Source: Streptacidiphilus sp. P02-A3a (GTDB lineage: Bacteria > Actinomycetota > Actinomycetes > Streptomycetales > Streptomycetaceae). Taken from it: a stretch of DNA of 64,000 nucleotides. Under the pieces are notes generated by a model, which saw nothing but the letters and a program-made list of their open reading frames with translations, made no database searches and was not told the DNA's origin. The position numbers and the translations under genes are program-made. Below are positions 25,473 through 34,538 of the stretch, in pieces. How positions within the stretch are numbered: position 1 is the stretch's first letter; each line of letters starts with the position of its first letter. The stretch covers positions 8,627,922 through 8,691,921 of the forward strand of contig NZ_CP048289.1 of the NCBI RefSeq assembly GCF_014084105.1, written 5' to 3'.

Positions 25473-26246
25473 TCAGCCCCGGTCGTTCACGCCGACCGTC
25501 AGGTCCAGCTGGAAGTCCTCGCGGACCACGCCGTCCGGGAAGACCGCCAGCAGTGCCTCCCGCTCCGCCGCCAGCACCTCCGCGCGGCGCGGCTCCGGCA
25601 GCACCGCCAGGTAGGAGCGCGAGCCCAGGTCGGCCAGCGACTGCTCCAGCGGGATGCTGCGGCTCCACTTCAGCAGCGCCTTGCCGGTGCGCAGGCCCAG
25701 CCGCTCCAGCTCCGACGCGCTCTGGTTGACCGCCCCGTAGCCGTGGTAGTCCGGGCAGGCAGCGGTCAGCCGCCGCTCCTGCGCCGCGGGCCAGCCCTGG
25801 GAGCGGTCCTTGACGTTCCAGAACACCGCGAGCGCGCCGCCCGGGCGCAGCACCCGGCGGGCCTCCGGCACGGACTGGTCCGGGGTGGTCCAGTGGAACG
25901 CCTGGCCGTAGGTGACGAAGTCGGCGGAGCGGTCGGCGAAGGGCAGCCGGTTGCCGTCCGCCCGCACCAGCGGGACCCGCGGCAGCACCGAGGCCAGCTG
26001 TCGCGCCATGCCCAGGGTGGGCTCGACCGCGACCACCTCGGCGCCGCGGCCGAGCAGCAGCCGGGTGACGATGCCGGTGCCCGCGCCGACGTCCAGTACC
26101 CGGGCGCCGCGCAGCGGCCTGCCGGTCAGCTCCTCGATCGCGTCGAACAGCGCCTGGGGATAGCTGGGGCGGGCCGCGTCGTACTGGGCGGCGACGGCGC
26201 CGAAGGAGCTGGAGAGGGTGGTTCCGTGCAGGAAGGACGACGACAT
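25473..26246 (-). CDS. class I SAM-dependent methyltransferase
   Basis: 257 residues from ATG 26246, preceded by CGGAGCC. Methyltransf_11-type fold: LDVGAGTGIVTRLLL (motif I, glycine-rich SAM loop), VVAVEPTLGMARQL, FADRSADFVTYGQAFHWT (motif II with the FHW typical of UbiE/trans-aconitate type), RVLRPGGALAVFWN (motif III). Acceptor unknown; homologues of this type are often annotated as class I methyltransferases without substrate. The following gene on the minus strand is upstream of it by 32 bases, so it may be the second gene of an operon with the TIM-barrel isomerase. Confidence 0.9.
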   Translation of the reverse strand: MSSSFLHGTTLSSSFGAVAAQYDAARPSYPQALFDAIEELTGRPLRGARVLDVGAGTGIVTRLLLGRGAEVVAVEPTLGMARQLASVLPRVPLVRADGNRLPFADRSADFVTYGQAFHWTTPDQSVPEARRVLRPGGALAVFWNVKDRSQGWPAAQERRLTAACPDYHGYGAVNQSASELERLGLRTGKALLKWSRSIPLEQSLADLGSRSYLAVLPEPRRAEVLAAEREALLAVFPDGVVREDFQLDLTVGVNDRG

Positions 26247-26278
26247 GCCGGGGCTCCGATCCACTGCGTCGGGAAGGG

Positions 26279-27268
26279 CTAGCGGGGTGAACCTACCCGG
26301 GCGGCGGTCGCCAGGTGCAGCCGGGTGAAGGCCAGCGCCTCCGCGAGTTCCGCCTCACGTTCGACCGGTCCCGCGGAGCGCCTGGTGTTGACCTCCAGCA
26401 CCACGTGGCCGTCGAAGCCGCCGCGGGCGAGCCGTTCCAGCAGCTCGGCGCAGGGCTGGGTGCCGCGCCCGGGGATCAGGTGCTCGTCCTTCGCGGAGCC
26501 GGAGCCGTCGGCGAGGTGCACGTGCGCCAGCCGGTCGCCCATCCGGTCGACCATCGCCAGCGCGTCGGTGCGGGAGGTGGCGACGTGCGACAGGTCGACG
26601 GTGAAGTGCCGGTAGTCCTCGGTGGTCGGGTCCCAGTCGGGCGCGTAGGCGGCGACCTCGCGGTCCCGGTAGCGCCACGGGTACATGTTCTCCACCGCGA
26701 ACCGGACGTCGGTCTCGTCCGCCATCCGCCAGATGCCCTGGACGAAGTCCCGGGCGTACTGCCGCTGCCAGCGGAACGGCGGGTGCACCACCACGGCGGA
26801 GGCCCCGAGCTTCTCCGCCGCCGCCCGCGCCCGCAGCAGCTTGGTCCACGGGTCGGTGCCCCAGACCCGCTGGGTGATCAGCAGGCAGGGCGCGTGCACG
26901 GCCAGGATCGGCACGCCGTGGTAGTCGGACAGCCGCCGCAGCGCCTCGATGTCCTGGCTGACCGGATCGGTCCACACCATGACCTCGACGCCGTCGTAGC
27001 CGAGCCGCCCGGCGATCTCGAACGCGGCGGCGGTGTTCTCCGGGTAGACCGAGGCGGTGGACAGGGCGACCTTGGCGGCGGGCACGAACCGGGGCCCGGC
27101 CCCGACCGTCCCGGCCGCGCGCGGCGCGTGCGGCAGCGGCACCCGCGCGGGCGCCGCCCGCTTCGCCGCGACGCCGGTCGCTTTGGCCGCCCGCCCGCCC
27201 CGGGCCCGGCCCGGGGGCGCCCCGGCTCCCGGTTCCCGGCTCGGCTGCTCGTCCGCTGCTTCCGCCAC
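26279..27268 (-). CDS. sugar phosphate isomerase/epimerase-like TIM-barrel protein
   Basis: 329 residues. AP-endonuclease-2/xylose-isomerase-like barrel: [61 protein letters not shown] (metal Glu), [31 protein letters not shown] (metal Glu). Metal-binding Glu/His/Asp positions look complete. The N-terminal about 60 residues are Ala/Pro/Arg-rich and not part of the fold, so the true start may lie further in; GTG 27268 is the longest. Substrate unknown: isomerase, epimerase or endonuclease are all possible. Lies between ppx-like and methyltransferase genes. Confidence 0.82.
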   Translation of the reverse strand: MAEAADEQPSREPGAGAPPGRARGGRAAKATGVAAKRAAPARVPLPHAPRAAGTVGAGPRFVPAAKVALSTASVYPENTAAAFEIAGRLGYDGVEVMVWTDPVSQDIEALRRLSDYHGVPILAVHAPCLLITQRVWGTDPWTKLLRARAAAEKLGASAVVVHPPFRWQRQYARDFVQGIWRMADETDVRFAVENMYPWRYRDREVAAYAPDWDPTTEDYRHFTVDLSHVATSRTDALAMVDRMGDRLAHVHLADGSGSAKDEHLIPGRGTQPCAELLERLARGGFDGHVVLEVNTRRSAGPVEREAELAEALAFTRLHLATAARVGSPR

Positions 27269-27336
27269 GGAGACAGCCTAAACGTGTCGGCGGCGGGACG
27301 GGACGGGAGCGCGTCCGGCGAAACGGTGCGGGCCGG

Positions 27337-28272
27337 TCAGGACACCCCCTCCATCTGGTCCAGCCGGCGCAGGATCAGGCCCTCGCGCAGCGCCCAGGGG
27401 CAGATGTCCAGCTCCCGCACCCCGAACAGGTCCATCGCGCCGTCCGCGACCAGCGCCCCGGCGAGCAGCTGCCGCGCCCTGCCCTCGGAGACGCCCGGCA
27501 GCACCGACCGCTGCGCGGTGCTCATCGCCGCGAGCTTGGGCACCCACGCGGCCAGCGCCTCCCGGGTCAGCCCGCGCTTCTGGTACGGGCCGTCGGCCTC
27601 CCGCGCCGCGCCGGTGATCCGAGCCAGCTGCTTGAAGGTCTTGGAGGTCCCGACGAAGTGGTCGGGCACGCCGACCCGGGCCACGTCCCCGACCGTCCGG
27701 GCGATCTGCGCCCGCACGTGGCGGCGCAGCGTCCGCACCGCGTCCGGGGTCGGCGGGTCGCCGGGCAGCCAGCCCGCCGTCAGCCGTCCGGCGCCCAGCG
27801 GCAGCGACACCGCCGCGTCGGGCTGCTCGTCCACGCCGCAGGCTATCTCCAGCGAGCCGCCGCCGATGTCGAGCAGCAGCAGCCGCCCCGCCGACCAGCC
27901 GTACCAGCGGCGGGCGGCCAGGAAGGTCAGCCGGGCCTCGTCGCCGCCGGAGAGCACCCGCAGCTCGACGCCGGTCTCCCGCTCGACCCGTTTGAGCACG
28001 TCCTCGCCGTTGACGGCCTCCCGCACCGCCGAGGTGGCGAACGGCAGGACCTCCTCCACGCCCTTGTCCTCGGCCACCCTCATCGAGGAGGCGACCATGT
28101 CGACCAGGCGCTGCACCCCGTCCTCGCGGATCGCCCCCTGCTCGTCCAGCAGTTCGGCCAGCCGCAGCTCGATCTTGTGCGAGTACGCGGGCACGGGTGC
28201 GGCACCCGGGTGCGCGTCCACCACCAGGAAGTGGACGGTGTTGGATCCCACATCGAGAACGCCGAGTCGCAT
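27337..28272 (-). CDS. Ppx/GppA family phosphatase
   Basis: 311 residues from ATG 28272 ([11 protein letters not shown]); TTG 28281 is less likely. ASKHA-fold exopolyphosphatase or pppGpp phosphatase: phosphate-1 loop [14 protein letters not shown], phosphate-2 [11 protein letters not shown], and [13 protein letters not shown]. Only the N-terminal two-domain part of Ppx is present, about 310 residues, as is normal in actinobacteria, which carry two such genes (Ppx1/Ppx2). It may hydrolyse polyphosphate or (p)ppGpp, both relevant to differentiation. The gap to the TIM-barrel gene (68 bases) allows cotranscription. Confidence 0.92.
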   Translation of the reverse strand: MRLGVLDVGSNTVHFLVVDAHPGAAPVPAYSHKIELRLAELLDEQGAIREDGVQRLVDMVASSMRVAEDKGVEEVLPFATSAVREAVNGEDVLKRVERETGVELRVLSGGDEARLTFLAARRWYGWSAGRLLLLDIGGGSLEIACGVDEQPDAAVSLPLGAGRLTAGWLPGDPPTPDAVRTLRRHVRAQIARTVGDVARVGVPDHFVGTSKTFKQLARITGAAREADGPYQKRGLTREALAAWVPKLAAMSTAQRSVLPGVSEGRARQLLAGALVADGAMDLFGVRELDICPWALREGLILRRLDQMEGVS

Positions 28273-28389
28273 AACCGTCAACGCTACGCGATAGCCGGGC
28301 GACGATCACCCCGCACCCGGAACCCGCTGGGCCCGGAGCAGCGTTCTCCGGTGCGTACCGCCCCTGCCGTCCCCCCGAGGAGACCCGTC

Positions 28390-29211
28390 GTGGCCCTGCA
28401 ACTCCAGATCGTCGGAAACGCCATGCAGATGGCCGTCGTCCAGCTCCAGCCGGGGCAGACGGTCTACAGCGAGGCTGGGAAGTTCCTGTTCAAGACGACC
28501 AACGTGAGCATGGACACCCGGTTGTCCGGGCCGCCCGGGGGCTCGCAGCTGCCCGGGCAGGGCCAGGCCGGCGGCATGGGCGGGCTGCTGCGGCAGGCCA
28601 TGGGCACGGCCATGCAGGTCGGCCAGCGGATGCTGGCCGGGGAGAGCGCGGCGTTCCAGTACTTCACCGCGCAGGGCGGCGAGGGCACGCTCGGCTTCGC
28701 CGGGACCATCCCGGGGGAGATGCGCGCCCTGGAGCTGGACGGCGGCCGGGCCTGGCTGGCCGAGAAGGACGCCTTCATCGCGGCCGAGGCCGGGGTGGAC
28801 TTCGGCATCGCCTTCTCCGGACTGCGCGCCGGGATGCGCGGCGGCGAGGGCTTCGTACTGGAGCGGTTCACCGGGCGCGGCACCGTGCTGATCGGCGGCG
28901 CGGGCAACTTCATCGACCTGGAGCTGCAGGACTTCGGTGGCGCGCTACAGGTCCACACCGGCTGCATCGTCGCGTTCGAGGAGGGGATCAGCTACGACGT
29001 GCAGCGGATCGGCGCGCTCAACCGCCAGGGCATGATGAACGCCCTGTTCGGCGGGGACGGCCTGTCCATGGCCACGTTGCAGGGGCACGGCAAGGTGATC
29101 CTCCAGTCGATGACGCTGGAGGGCCTGGCGAACGCGCTGCGCAAGGCCGAGGGCTCGGGCGGGGACAAGGAGGGCCCGACCGGCGGGCTGTTCTCCACCC
29201 GGATCGAGTGA
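28390..29211 (+). CDS. AIM24/TIGR00266 family protein
   Basis: 273 residues from GTG 28390, with GAGGAGACC upstream. Beta-rich AIM24 domain: MAVVQLQPGQTVYSEAGKFL, LAGESAAFQYFTAQGGEGTLGFA, IPGEMRALELDGG, FIAAEAGVDFGIAF, GTVLIGGAGNFIDLELQ, VHTGCIVAFEEGISYDVQ. The family is linked to the yeast mitochondrial protein Aim24 and its bacterial function is unclear; phage-shock/TerD-like scaffolding has been suggested. A Gly/Gln-rich insert (GQGQAGGMGG) separates two repeats. It stands alone and ends in a strong hairpin before the convergent haem oxygenase gene. Confidence 0.9.
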   Translation: MALQLQIVGNAMQMAVVQLQPGQTVYSEAGKFLFKTTNVSMDTRLSGPPGGSQLPGQGQAGGMGGLLRQAMGTAMQVGQRMLAGESAAFQYFTAQGGEGTLGFAGTIPGEMRALELDGGRAWLAEKDAFIAAEAGVDFGIAFSGLRAGMRGGEGFVLERFTGRGTVLIGGAGNFIDLELQDFGGALQVHTGCIVAFEEGISYDVQRIGALNRQGMMNALFGGDGLSMATLQGHGKVILQSMTLEGLANALRKAEGSGGDKEGPTGGLFSTRIE

Positions 29212-29212
29212 C

Positions 29213-29258
29213 CGGCGGGAGCGCCGTTCCCCCGATCGGGCGAACGGCGCTCCCGCCG
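29213..29258. terminator. 17-bp hairpin with nested palindrome between convergent genes
   Basis: Arms 29213-29229 and 29242-29258 pair perfectly. The 12-base loop contains CCCGATCGGG, itself a palindrome, so a branched structure could form. It lies directly after the AIM24 stop and overlaps nothing of the haem oxygenase gene. Probably a bidirectional terminator. Confidence 0.85.
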
Positions 29259-29260
29259 CG

Positions 29261-29959
29261 CTACGCGCCGAGCCGGTGCCGCCCGCCGAGGTCCTGGAAC
29301 AGGCCGGTGTTCAGCCGGAACGCGAACCGGGCCTCCTCGGTTATCCGCCGCTGCTCGGCCTCGCCGACGGCCGCCCCGGCCGCGTCCAGCCGCGCCCGGT
29401 AGTCCCGCTTGAAGGCGGCCGGGTTGCCGACCGCCTCGAAGACGTAGAACCGGACGCCGTCGCCCTTGTGCGCGAACCCCCAGACCCGCTCGGCGATCCC
29501 GCGCACGACCTGGCCACCGGAGAGGTCGCCCAGGTAGCGGGTGTAGTGGTGGGCGAGCAGCCCGTTCGGCCAGTCCCGGGCGACCTCGCGCAGCCGGGCG
29601 GTGTACGCCTCGGTCGCGGGCAGCGCGGTCAGGCCCGCCCGCCAGCCCTCGCCGCGCAGGTGCCGCAGGTCGCGCTCCAGCTCCGGGGCGCGGTCCAGCG
29701 CCGGGTCGATGAACGGGCCGACCACCGGGTGGTCCGCCAGCGCCGCCCCGGCCCGCTCCAGCTCGCGGTAGACGAACCAGAGCTGTCCGGCGAGCTCCGC
29801 GTACGCCTCGACGCCGAGGCCGCCGCCGAGCAGGTCCGCCATGAACGTGGACTGCTCCGCCTGCTGGTGCTCGCGCGCGGTCGCGGCGCGCAGCAGCGCG
29901 GCGAAGCCCGGCTGCGGCTCGGTGTCCGCACGTTCCTCGGTGGCGGCGGGCTGGGTCAT
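29261..29959 (-). CDS. haem oxygenase (biliverdin-producing)
   Basis: 232 residues. HmuO/HO-1-type enzyme that opens haem to biliverdin, CO and iron. Proximal histidine in ATAREHQQAEQSTFM (about H31), helix LAGQLWFVYRELE, distal glycine-rich helix YLGDLSGGQVVRGIAERVWGF, and FYVFEAVGNPAAFK. Start ATG 29959. It lies opposite the Cys-rich protein gene, sharing about 150 bases of upstream sequence. The window thus holds both haem synthesis and breakdown genes, but 22 kb apart and not obviously linked. Confidence 0.93.
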   Translation of the reverse strand: MTQPAATEERADTEPQPGFAALLRAATAREHQQAEQSTFMADLLGGGLGVEAYAELAGQLWFVYRELERAGAALADHPVVGPFIDPALDRAPELERDLRHLRGEGWRAGLTALPATEAYTARLREVARDWPNGLLAHHYTRYLGDLSGGQVVRGIAERVWGFAHKGDGVRFYVFEAVGNPAAFKRDYRARLDAAGAAVGEAEQRRITEEARFAFRLNTGLFQDLGGRHRLGA

Positions 29960-30109
29960 CGGAACCTCCGCGGGGTCTGCGAGTCGTACGGGTCACGGGC
30001 GTCGGGCCCACCCGACATCTTTCCGACAGGCTGTCGGCAAAAACCTCGGTGAGCATATCCGTTGCCGCCGGGCTCCGTCCCGCCGACCGCAGGCCATAGG
30101 CTGGAACAC

Positions 30110-30934
30110 GTGCCACCCGTAGACGTCACGCTCACCGATCGCAAGGCAGTCGAGAAGGCTGCGAAGAAGGCCGCCGCCGCGGCCCGCAAGCGCGAGGTCC
30201 CGCTGGACTTCGCCCGGGCCTGGGTGGAGTTCGCCGACCCCGAGGACGCCGACCAGGTGTTCCGCTGCGACCTGACCTGGCTCACCTCCCGCTGGACCTG
30301 CGTCTTCGGACGCGGCTGCCACGGCATCCGCCCCGGTCGCGCCAGCGACGGCTGCTGCACGCTCGGCGCGCACTGGTCCGACGAGGACGACCAGCGGCGG
30401 GTCGCCGGGCACGCCGCCCGGCTCACCCCGGAGACCTGGCAGTTCCACCGGCAGGGCACCGGCCCCAAGGGCATCAGCGAACCGGACGACGACGGCGAGC
30501 ACCGCACCCGCCGGGTCGACGGCGCCTGCATCTTCCTCAACCGCCCGGGCTTCCCCGGCGGCGAGGGCTGCGCGCTGCACACCCTGGCGCTGGCCGAGGG
30601 CAAGGAGCCGCTGGAGACCAAGCCGGACGTCTGCTGGCAGCTGCCGATCCGGCGGACCTACGACTGGATCGACCGTCCGGACGACACCCGCTACCTCCAG
30701 GTCGGCATCGGCGAGTACGACCGGCGCGGCTGGGGCCCCGGCGGCCACGACCTGCAGTGGTGGTGCACCGGCAGCCCGGACGCCCACGTCGGCGCGGAGC
30801 CGGTCTACCTGAGCTACCGGCCGGAGCTGACCGAGCTGATGGGCGCGGGCGGCTACGCGGAGCTGGCCCGCCTCTGCGAGCAGCACCTGAGCACCCCCGG
30901 CGGCCCGGTGGCGGCGCACCCGGCCGACGGCTGA
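30110..30934 (+). CDS. Cys-rich conserved protein, DUF3109/YkgJ-like
   Basis: 274 residues from GTG 30110. Cysteines cluster as in putative Zn/Fe-chelating YkgJ-type proteins: [66 protein letters not shown]. Ten cysteines with conserved His and Asp suggest an Fe-S or zinc site. The Lys/Ala-rich helix at residues 12-32 ([19 protein letters not shown]) is likely a coiled region. Streptomyces orthologues are known only as hypothetical. It stands alone on the plus strand, convergent with the fusion gene after a 18-base gap. Biochemical role unknown. Confidence 0.75.
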   Translation: MPPVDVTLTDRKAVEKAAKKAAAAARKREVPLDFARAWVEFADPEDADQVFRCDLTWLTSRWTCVFGRGCHGIRPGRASDGCCTLGAHWSDEDDQRRVAGHAARLTPETWQFHRQGTGPKGISEPDDDGEHRTRRVDGACIFLNRPGFPGGEGCALHTLALAEGKEPLETKPDVCWQLPIRRTYDWIDRPDDTRYLQVGIGEYDRRGWGPGGHDLQWWCTGSPDAHVGAEPVYLSYRPELTELMGAGGYAELARLCEQHLSTPGGPVAAHPADG

Positions 30935-30952
30935 GCCCCCGGGCCCCGCGGG

Positions 30953-32764
30953 CTACTGCCTGCGGTGGCGTCCGCGCCCGTCGGCCACCGGCGGCGTGCC
31001 GGACGCCCCCGGTGCGGACGCCCCCGGCGCGGGCGAGCCACCGCTGGGCGAGCCACTGGGTGAACCGCTGGGCGCGCTGCTCGGGGTGCCGCCGCCGGAG
31101 CCGGTCGGGGACGGCGTGGGCGAACCGCTCGGGCCGCCCGACGGGCCGCTGGGGGTGGCGCTCGGCGGCGGGCTCGCGGACGGCGGACCGGACGGCGGCG
31201 GGCTCGCGGGCGGCGTGGTCACCGGTGGCGGGCTGACCGGCGGCCCGGTCGGTGGGCCGACGGGTGGGCCGACGGGCGGGCTGACCGGCGGCGGCAGCGT
31301 GCGGCGGCCACCGGTGCCCGGGCCCTGGAGGGTCACCACCGCGCCGGACGGCCGGACCACCAGCCGCGCGGCCCAGGGACCGGTCGGAGTGACCGCCTGG
31401 TCCACCGAGACCAGCACCGTGGTCCGGGCGCCCGCCGCGAGCGTGCCCGCACCGCGGCTGAGCCGCAGCCACGGCGTGCCGTCGTCGATCTGCCAGTCCA
31501 CGGCGGTGGTCCCGGTGTTGGCCAGGGTGATCACGGTGACCGCGGACACCTCGGCGGCGGTCACCGACAGCTGGGCGGCCCCGGGCGTGGCCGGGTCCAC
31601 CGGGCTCGCCAGCACGCTCGCCACCGTCCGCGCCGCGCCCGGGGCGGCGGAGCCGGGCGCGGCCGGGGCGGCCGGGCCGACGTCCGCGCCGTGGCGGCCG
31701 GGACTGGAACCGCCGCCGGTCGGCGCGGTGGGCGACTGGTCGCCGGGGTCCAGCGGCTCCGGGGTGCTCACGCTGACCGAGGAGACCGGGGCCGCCTCCA
31801 CCGTGTGCCGCTGCTGGCTGGTCAGGAACAGGGCGACCACCGGCGCGGCGACCACCGCCGCGATCACCGATCCGGCGACGGCCCGCTGCCGCAGTACCGC
31901 GGCCCGCTGGCTGGGCGCGCTGCGCTGGACCGGGAAGCCGCGGCGGTCGAACCGCGGCTCGGCGGCCGGGTCGTCCCGGCGGCCGAGCTGGGTGAGCAGG
32001 CGCTCACCGGCCGCCTGCGCCGGGGCGAGCTCGGCGGGGGCGCGCACCAGCGACAGCGTGCCGGGCGCGCGCAGCGTCCCCGGCCAGGGCCCGAGCGCCG
32101 CCTCGCGCTCGGCCGTGCCCCGGCAGGTGGGGCAGGAGTCGAGGTGCCGGACCAGCTCGCCGCGCAGCGCCGGGCCGAGCACCGGGCCGCGCTCCCGGCC
32201 CAGCCGCCGCAGCTCCGGGCAGCCGTCGGCGGCGAGCACGCTCAGCGCCGCCGCCGTCCGCTCCACCTCGCACACCGCCTGCGCCAGCAGCGCCCCGGCC
32301 TGCTCCGGCCGCAGCCCGAGGACGGCCGCCAGCTCCTCGACCGGCAGCCCGTGGCGTCCGGTGAGCTCCAGCGCCTCGCGCTGGGCGGGGGTGGTCCCGG
32401 CGGTCTCCGGCCAGGCGAGGCGGCGCAGCCGGGCCGGGCCGCCGCCGTGCCGCCCGCAGCTGGACCAGCCGGGAGCGGACCGGCCCGCCGCGAACCGGCC
32501 GGGCTGCGGGGCGGAGCCGTCCAGCCGGACCAGGCAGCTGTGCCGGGCCAGCGCGTACAGCCAGGCGCGCAGCAGCTCCGGTCGGCGCAGCCGACGGCGG
32601 TGCCGCACCGCGAGCCGCCGCACCTCGCGGACGGCGGCCACGGCCGCGTCCTGGTCGCAGAGCACCGAGAGGCAGTAGGTGAACAGCCCGTCGGTCAGCT
32701 GTTCCCATGCCTCGTCGAGGCCGCGCTGCCGGGGCACGGCTCTGGCCTGGGTCTCGGTGGTCAC
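30953..32764 (-). CDS. sigma-factor-like/zinc anti-sigma-like membrane fusion with BACON-like outer domain
   Basis: 603 residues from GTG 32764. Residues about 15-80 look like ECF sigma region 2 (DGLFTYCLSVL, LLRAWLYALARHSCL). Residues about 125-170 look like region 4 (TPAQREALELTGRHGLPVEE, LGLRPEQAGALLAQA). At 207-214 an H-x3-C-x2-C finger (HLDSCPTC) matches zinc anti-sigma factors. One membrane segment at about 296-315 (VAGSVIAAVVAAPVVALFLT) leads to an outside Ig/BACON-like domain about 385-480 (VITLANTGTTAVDWQ, PWLRLSRGAGTLAAG) and a Pro/Ser/Gly-rich tail. It joins sigma-like, anti-sigma-like and envelope parts in one chain. Divergent from radA. Start is uncertain because the ribosome binding site is adjacent to the GTG. 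Confidence 0.78.
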   Translation of the reverse strand: MTTETQARAVPRQRGLDEAWEQLTDGLFTYCLSVLCDQDAAVAAVREVRRLAVRHRRRLRRPELLRAWLYALARHSCLVRLDGSAPQPGRFAAGRSAPGWSSCGRHGGGPARLRRLAWPETAGTTPAQREALELTGRHGLPVEELAAVLGLRPEQAGALLAQAVCEVERTAAALSVLAADGCPELRRLGRERGPVLGPALRGELVRHLDSCPTCRGTAEREAALGPWPGTLRAPGTLSLVRAPAELAPAQAAGERLLTQLGRRDDPAAEPRFDRRGFPVQRSAPSQRAAVLRQRAVAGSVIAAVVAAPVVALFLTSQQRHTVEAAPVSSVSVSTPEPLDPGDQSPTAPTGGGSSPGRHGADVGPAAPAAPGSAAPGAARTVASVLASPVDPATPGAAQLSVTAAEVSAVTVITLANTGTTAVDWQIDDGTPWLRLSRGAGTLAAGARTTVLVSVDQAVTPTGPWAARLVVRPSGAVVTLQGPGTGGRRTLPPPVSPPVGPPVGPPTGPPVSPPPVTTPPASPPPSGPPSASPPPSATPSGPSGGPSGSPTPSPTGSGGGTPSSAPSGSPSGSPSGGSPAPGASAPGASGTPPVADGRGRHRRQ

Positions 32765-32873
32765 TCCCCCGACGTTAGGGCGCTGCCGCCGTTCGCCACC
32801 GGAGCTTGCGGTCGGCGTACCCCTTTCGGGTGAGTGAGCGGCGCTGTCAGTGGCTCGCGGTAGCGTTCCGGGC

Positions 32874-34403
32874 ATGGCAGCTCGATCGACCACACCCAAG
32901 GTCCGCTCCTCGTACCGCTGTACGGAGTGCGGCTCCACGCCGCCCAAGTGGACCGGCCGCTGCACCGAGTGCAACGCCTGGGGCACCATCGAGGAGGTCG
33001 GCGCGGTCCCGGTGCGGACGGTCGCGGCCGGTCCGGTGAGCACCGCCGCGCTGCCCATCGGCCAGGTGGACGCCCGGGTCGCGGCCTCCCGGCCGACCAA
33101 CATCGACGAGCTGGACCGGGTGCTCGGCGGCGGCCTGGTGCCGGGCGCGGTGGCGCTGCTGGCCGGGGAGCCCGGGGTGGGCAAGTCGACGCTGCTGCTG
33201 GACGTCGCCGCCAAGGCGGCCAGCGACACCCATCGCACCCTCTACGTCACCGGCGAGGAGTCCGCCAGCCAGGTTCGGCTGCGCGCGGACCGGATCAACG
33301 CGCTGTCCCCGCACCTCTACCTGGCGGCGGAGACCGACCTGGCGGCGGTGCTGGGCCACATCGAGCAGGTGAACCCGGCGCTGCTGGTGCTGGACTCGGT
33401 GCAGACCATCGCCTCGGGGCAGCTGGACAGCGCGCCCGGCGGCCCGGCCCAGATCCGGGAGGTGACGGCGGCGCTGATCCGCGCGTCCAAGGCCCGGGCG
33501 ATGTCCACGCTGCTGGTGGGCCATGTCACCAAGGACGGCTCGATCGCCGGGCCGCGGCTGCTGGAGCACCTGGTGGACGTGGTGCTGCACTTCGAGGGCG
33601 ACCGGCACGCCCGGCTGCGGATCATCCGGGGCATCAAGAACCGCTACGGGGCCACCGACGAGGTCGGCTGCTTCGAGCTGAACGACTCCGGCATCGTCGG
33701 CCTGCCCGACCCGTCCGGGCTGTTCCTGACCAAGCGGGACAAGCCCGTCCCGGGGACCTGCCTGACCGTCACCCTGGAGGGCCGCCGGCCGCTGGTGGCC
33801 GAGGTGCAGGCGCTGATGGTGGACTCGCAGATCCCCTCGCCCCGGCGGACCACCTCCGGCCTGGAGTCGCCGCGGATCGCGATGATCCTGGCCGTGGTCG
33901 AGCGGCACGGCGGGGTGCGGCTCGGCAAGCTGGACATCTACACGGCCACGGTGGGCGGGGTGAAGCTCACCGAGCCCTCGGTGGACCTGGCCATCGCGCT
34001 GTCGGTGGCCAGCTCGGCCGCCGACACCCCGCTGCCGTCCAACCTGGTGGCGATCGGCGAGGTCGGGCTGGCCGGGGAGGTCCGCCGGGTGACCGGGGTG
34101 GAGCGGCGGCTCGCCGAGGCGGCCCGGCTCGGTTTCACGCACGCCCTGGTCCCGCCGGACCCGGGGAAGGTCCCCCGGGGGATGCGGGTGACCGAGGTCG
34201 CCACCATCGGCGAGGCGATGGCCGCGATCCCGGGGCGGCGCGGCGGCTCCGGCGGGCGCCGGGCGCCCAGGAACGGCGCGGCCCCGGCCGCTGCGGGGGC
34301 GCAGCCGGGCCCGGCCCGGCCGTCGTTCCGCGACGCCCCGGACGACATCCCGGACGATCCGGCCGAGCTGATGGACGGCTGGGAGGAGATCGCCCCCGAG
34401 TAG
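32874..34403 (+). CDS. radA: DNA repair protein RadA (Sms)
   Basis: 509 residues from ATG 32874. RadA is a hexameric RecA/DnaB-like helicase promoting branch migration in recombination. Zinc finger YRCTECGSTPPKWTGRCTEC (C4), Walker A LAGEPGVGKSTLLLD, Walker B PALLVLDSVQT, the KNRFG-type motif as KNRYGATDEVG, and the Lon-like C-terminal domain (LDIYTATVGGVKLTEPSVDLA). About 55 extra Ala/Pro/Gly-rich residues end the protein. It lies 135 bases before disA, the conserved radA-disA neighbourhood, linking recombination intermediates to c-di-AMP. Assignment is secure. Confidence 0.96.
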   Translation: MAARSTTPKVRSSYRCTECGSTPPKWTGRCTECNAWGTIEEVGAVPVRTVAAGPVSTAALPIGQVDARVAASRPTNIDELDRVLGGGLVPGAVALLAGEPGVGKSTLLLDVAAKAASDTHRTLYVTGEESASQVRLRADRINALSPHLYLAAETDLAAVLGHIEQVNPALLVLDSVQTIASGQLDSAPGGPAQIREVTAALIRASKARAMSTLLVGHVTKDGSIAGPRLLEHLVDVVLHFEGDRHARLRIIRGIKNRYGATDEVGCFELNDSGIVGLPDPSGLFLTKRDKPVPGTCLTVTLEGRRPLVAEVQALMVDSQIPSPRRTTSGLESPRIAMILAVVERHGGVRLGKLDIYTATVGGVKLTEPSVDLAIALSVASSAADTPLPSNLVAIGEVGLAGEVRRVTGVERRLAEAARLGFTHALVPPDPGKVPRGMRVTEVATIGEAMAAIPGRRGGSGGRRAPRNGAAPAAAGAQPGPARPSFRDAPDDIPDDPAELMDGWEEIAPE

Positions 34404-34538
34404 CGCCGCAGGCAGCGCCCGCGGCGGCGGGCCCCGGGGGCGCCCGCGGGCCCCGCACGCCGATATCCAGACACACCCCACGGCACCCACCGGTAAACTC
34501 AGTCGCGCACCCCCTCACCCCACCGGAGGAGTCGTCCC

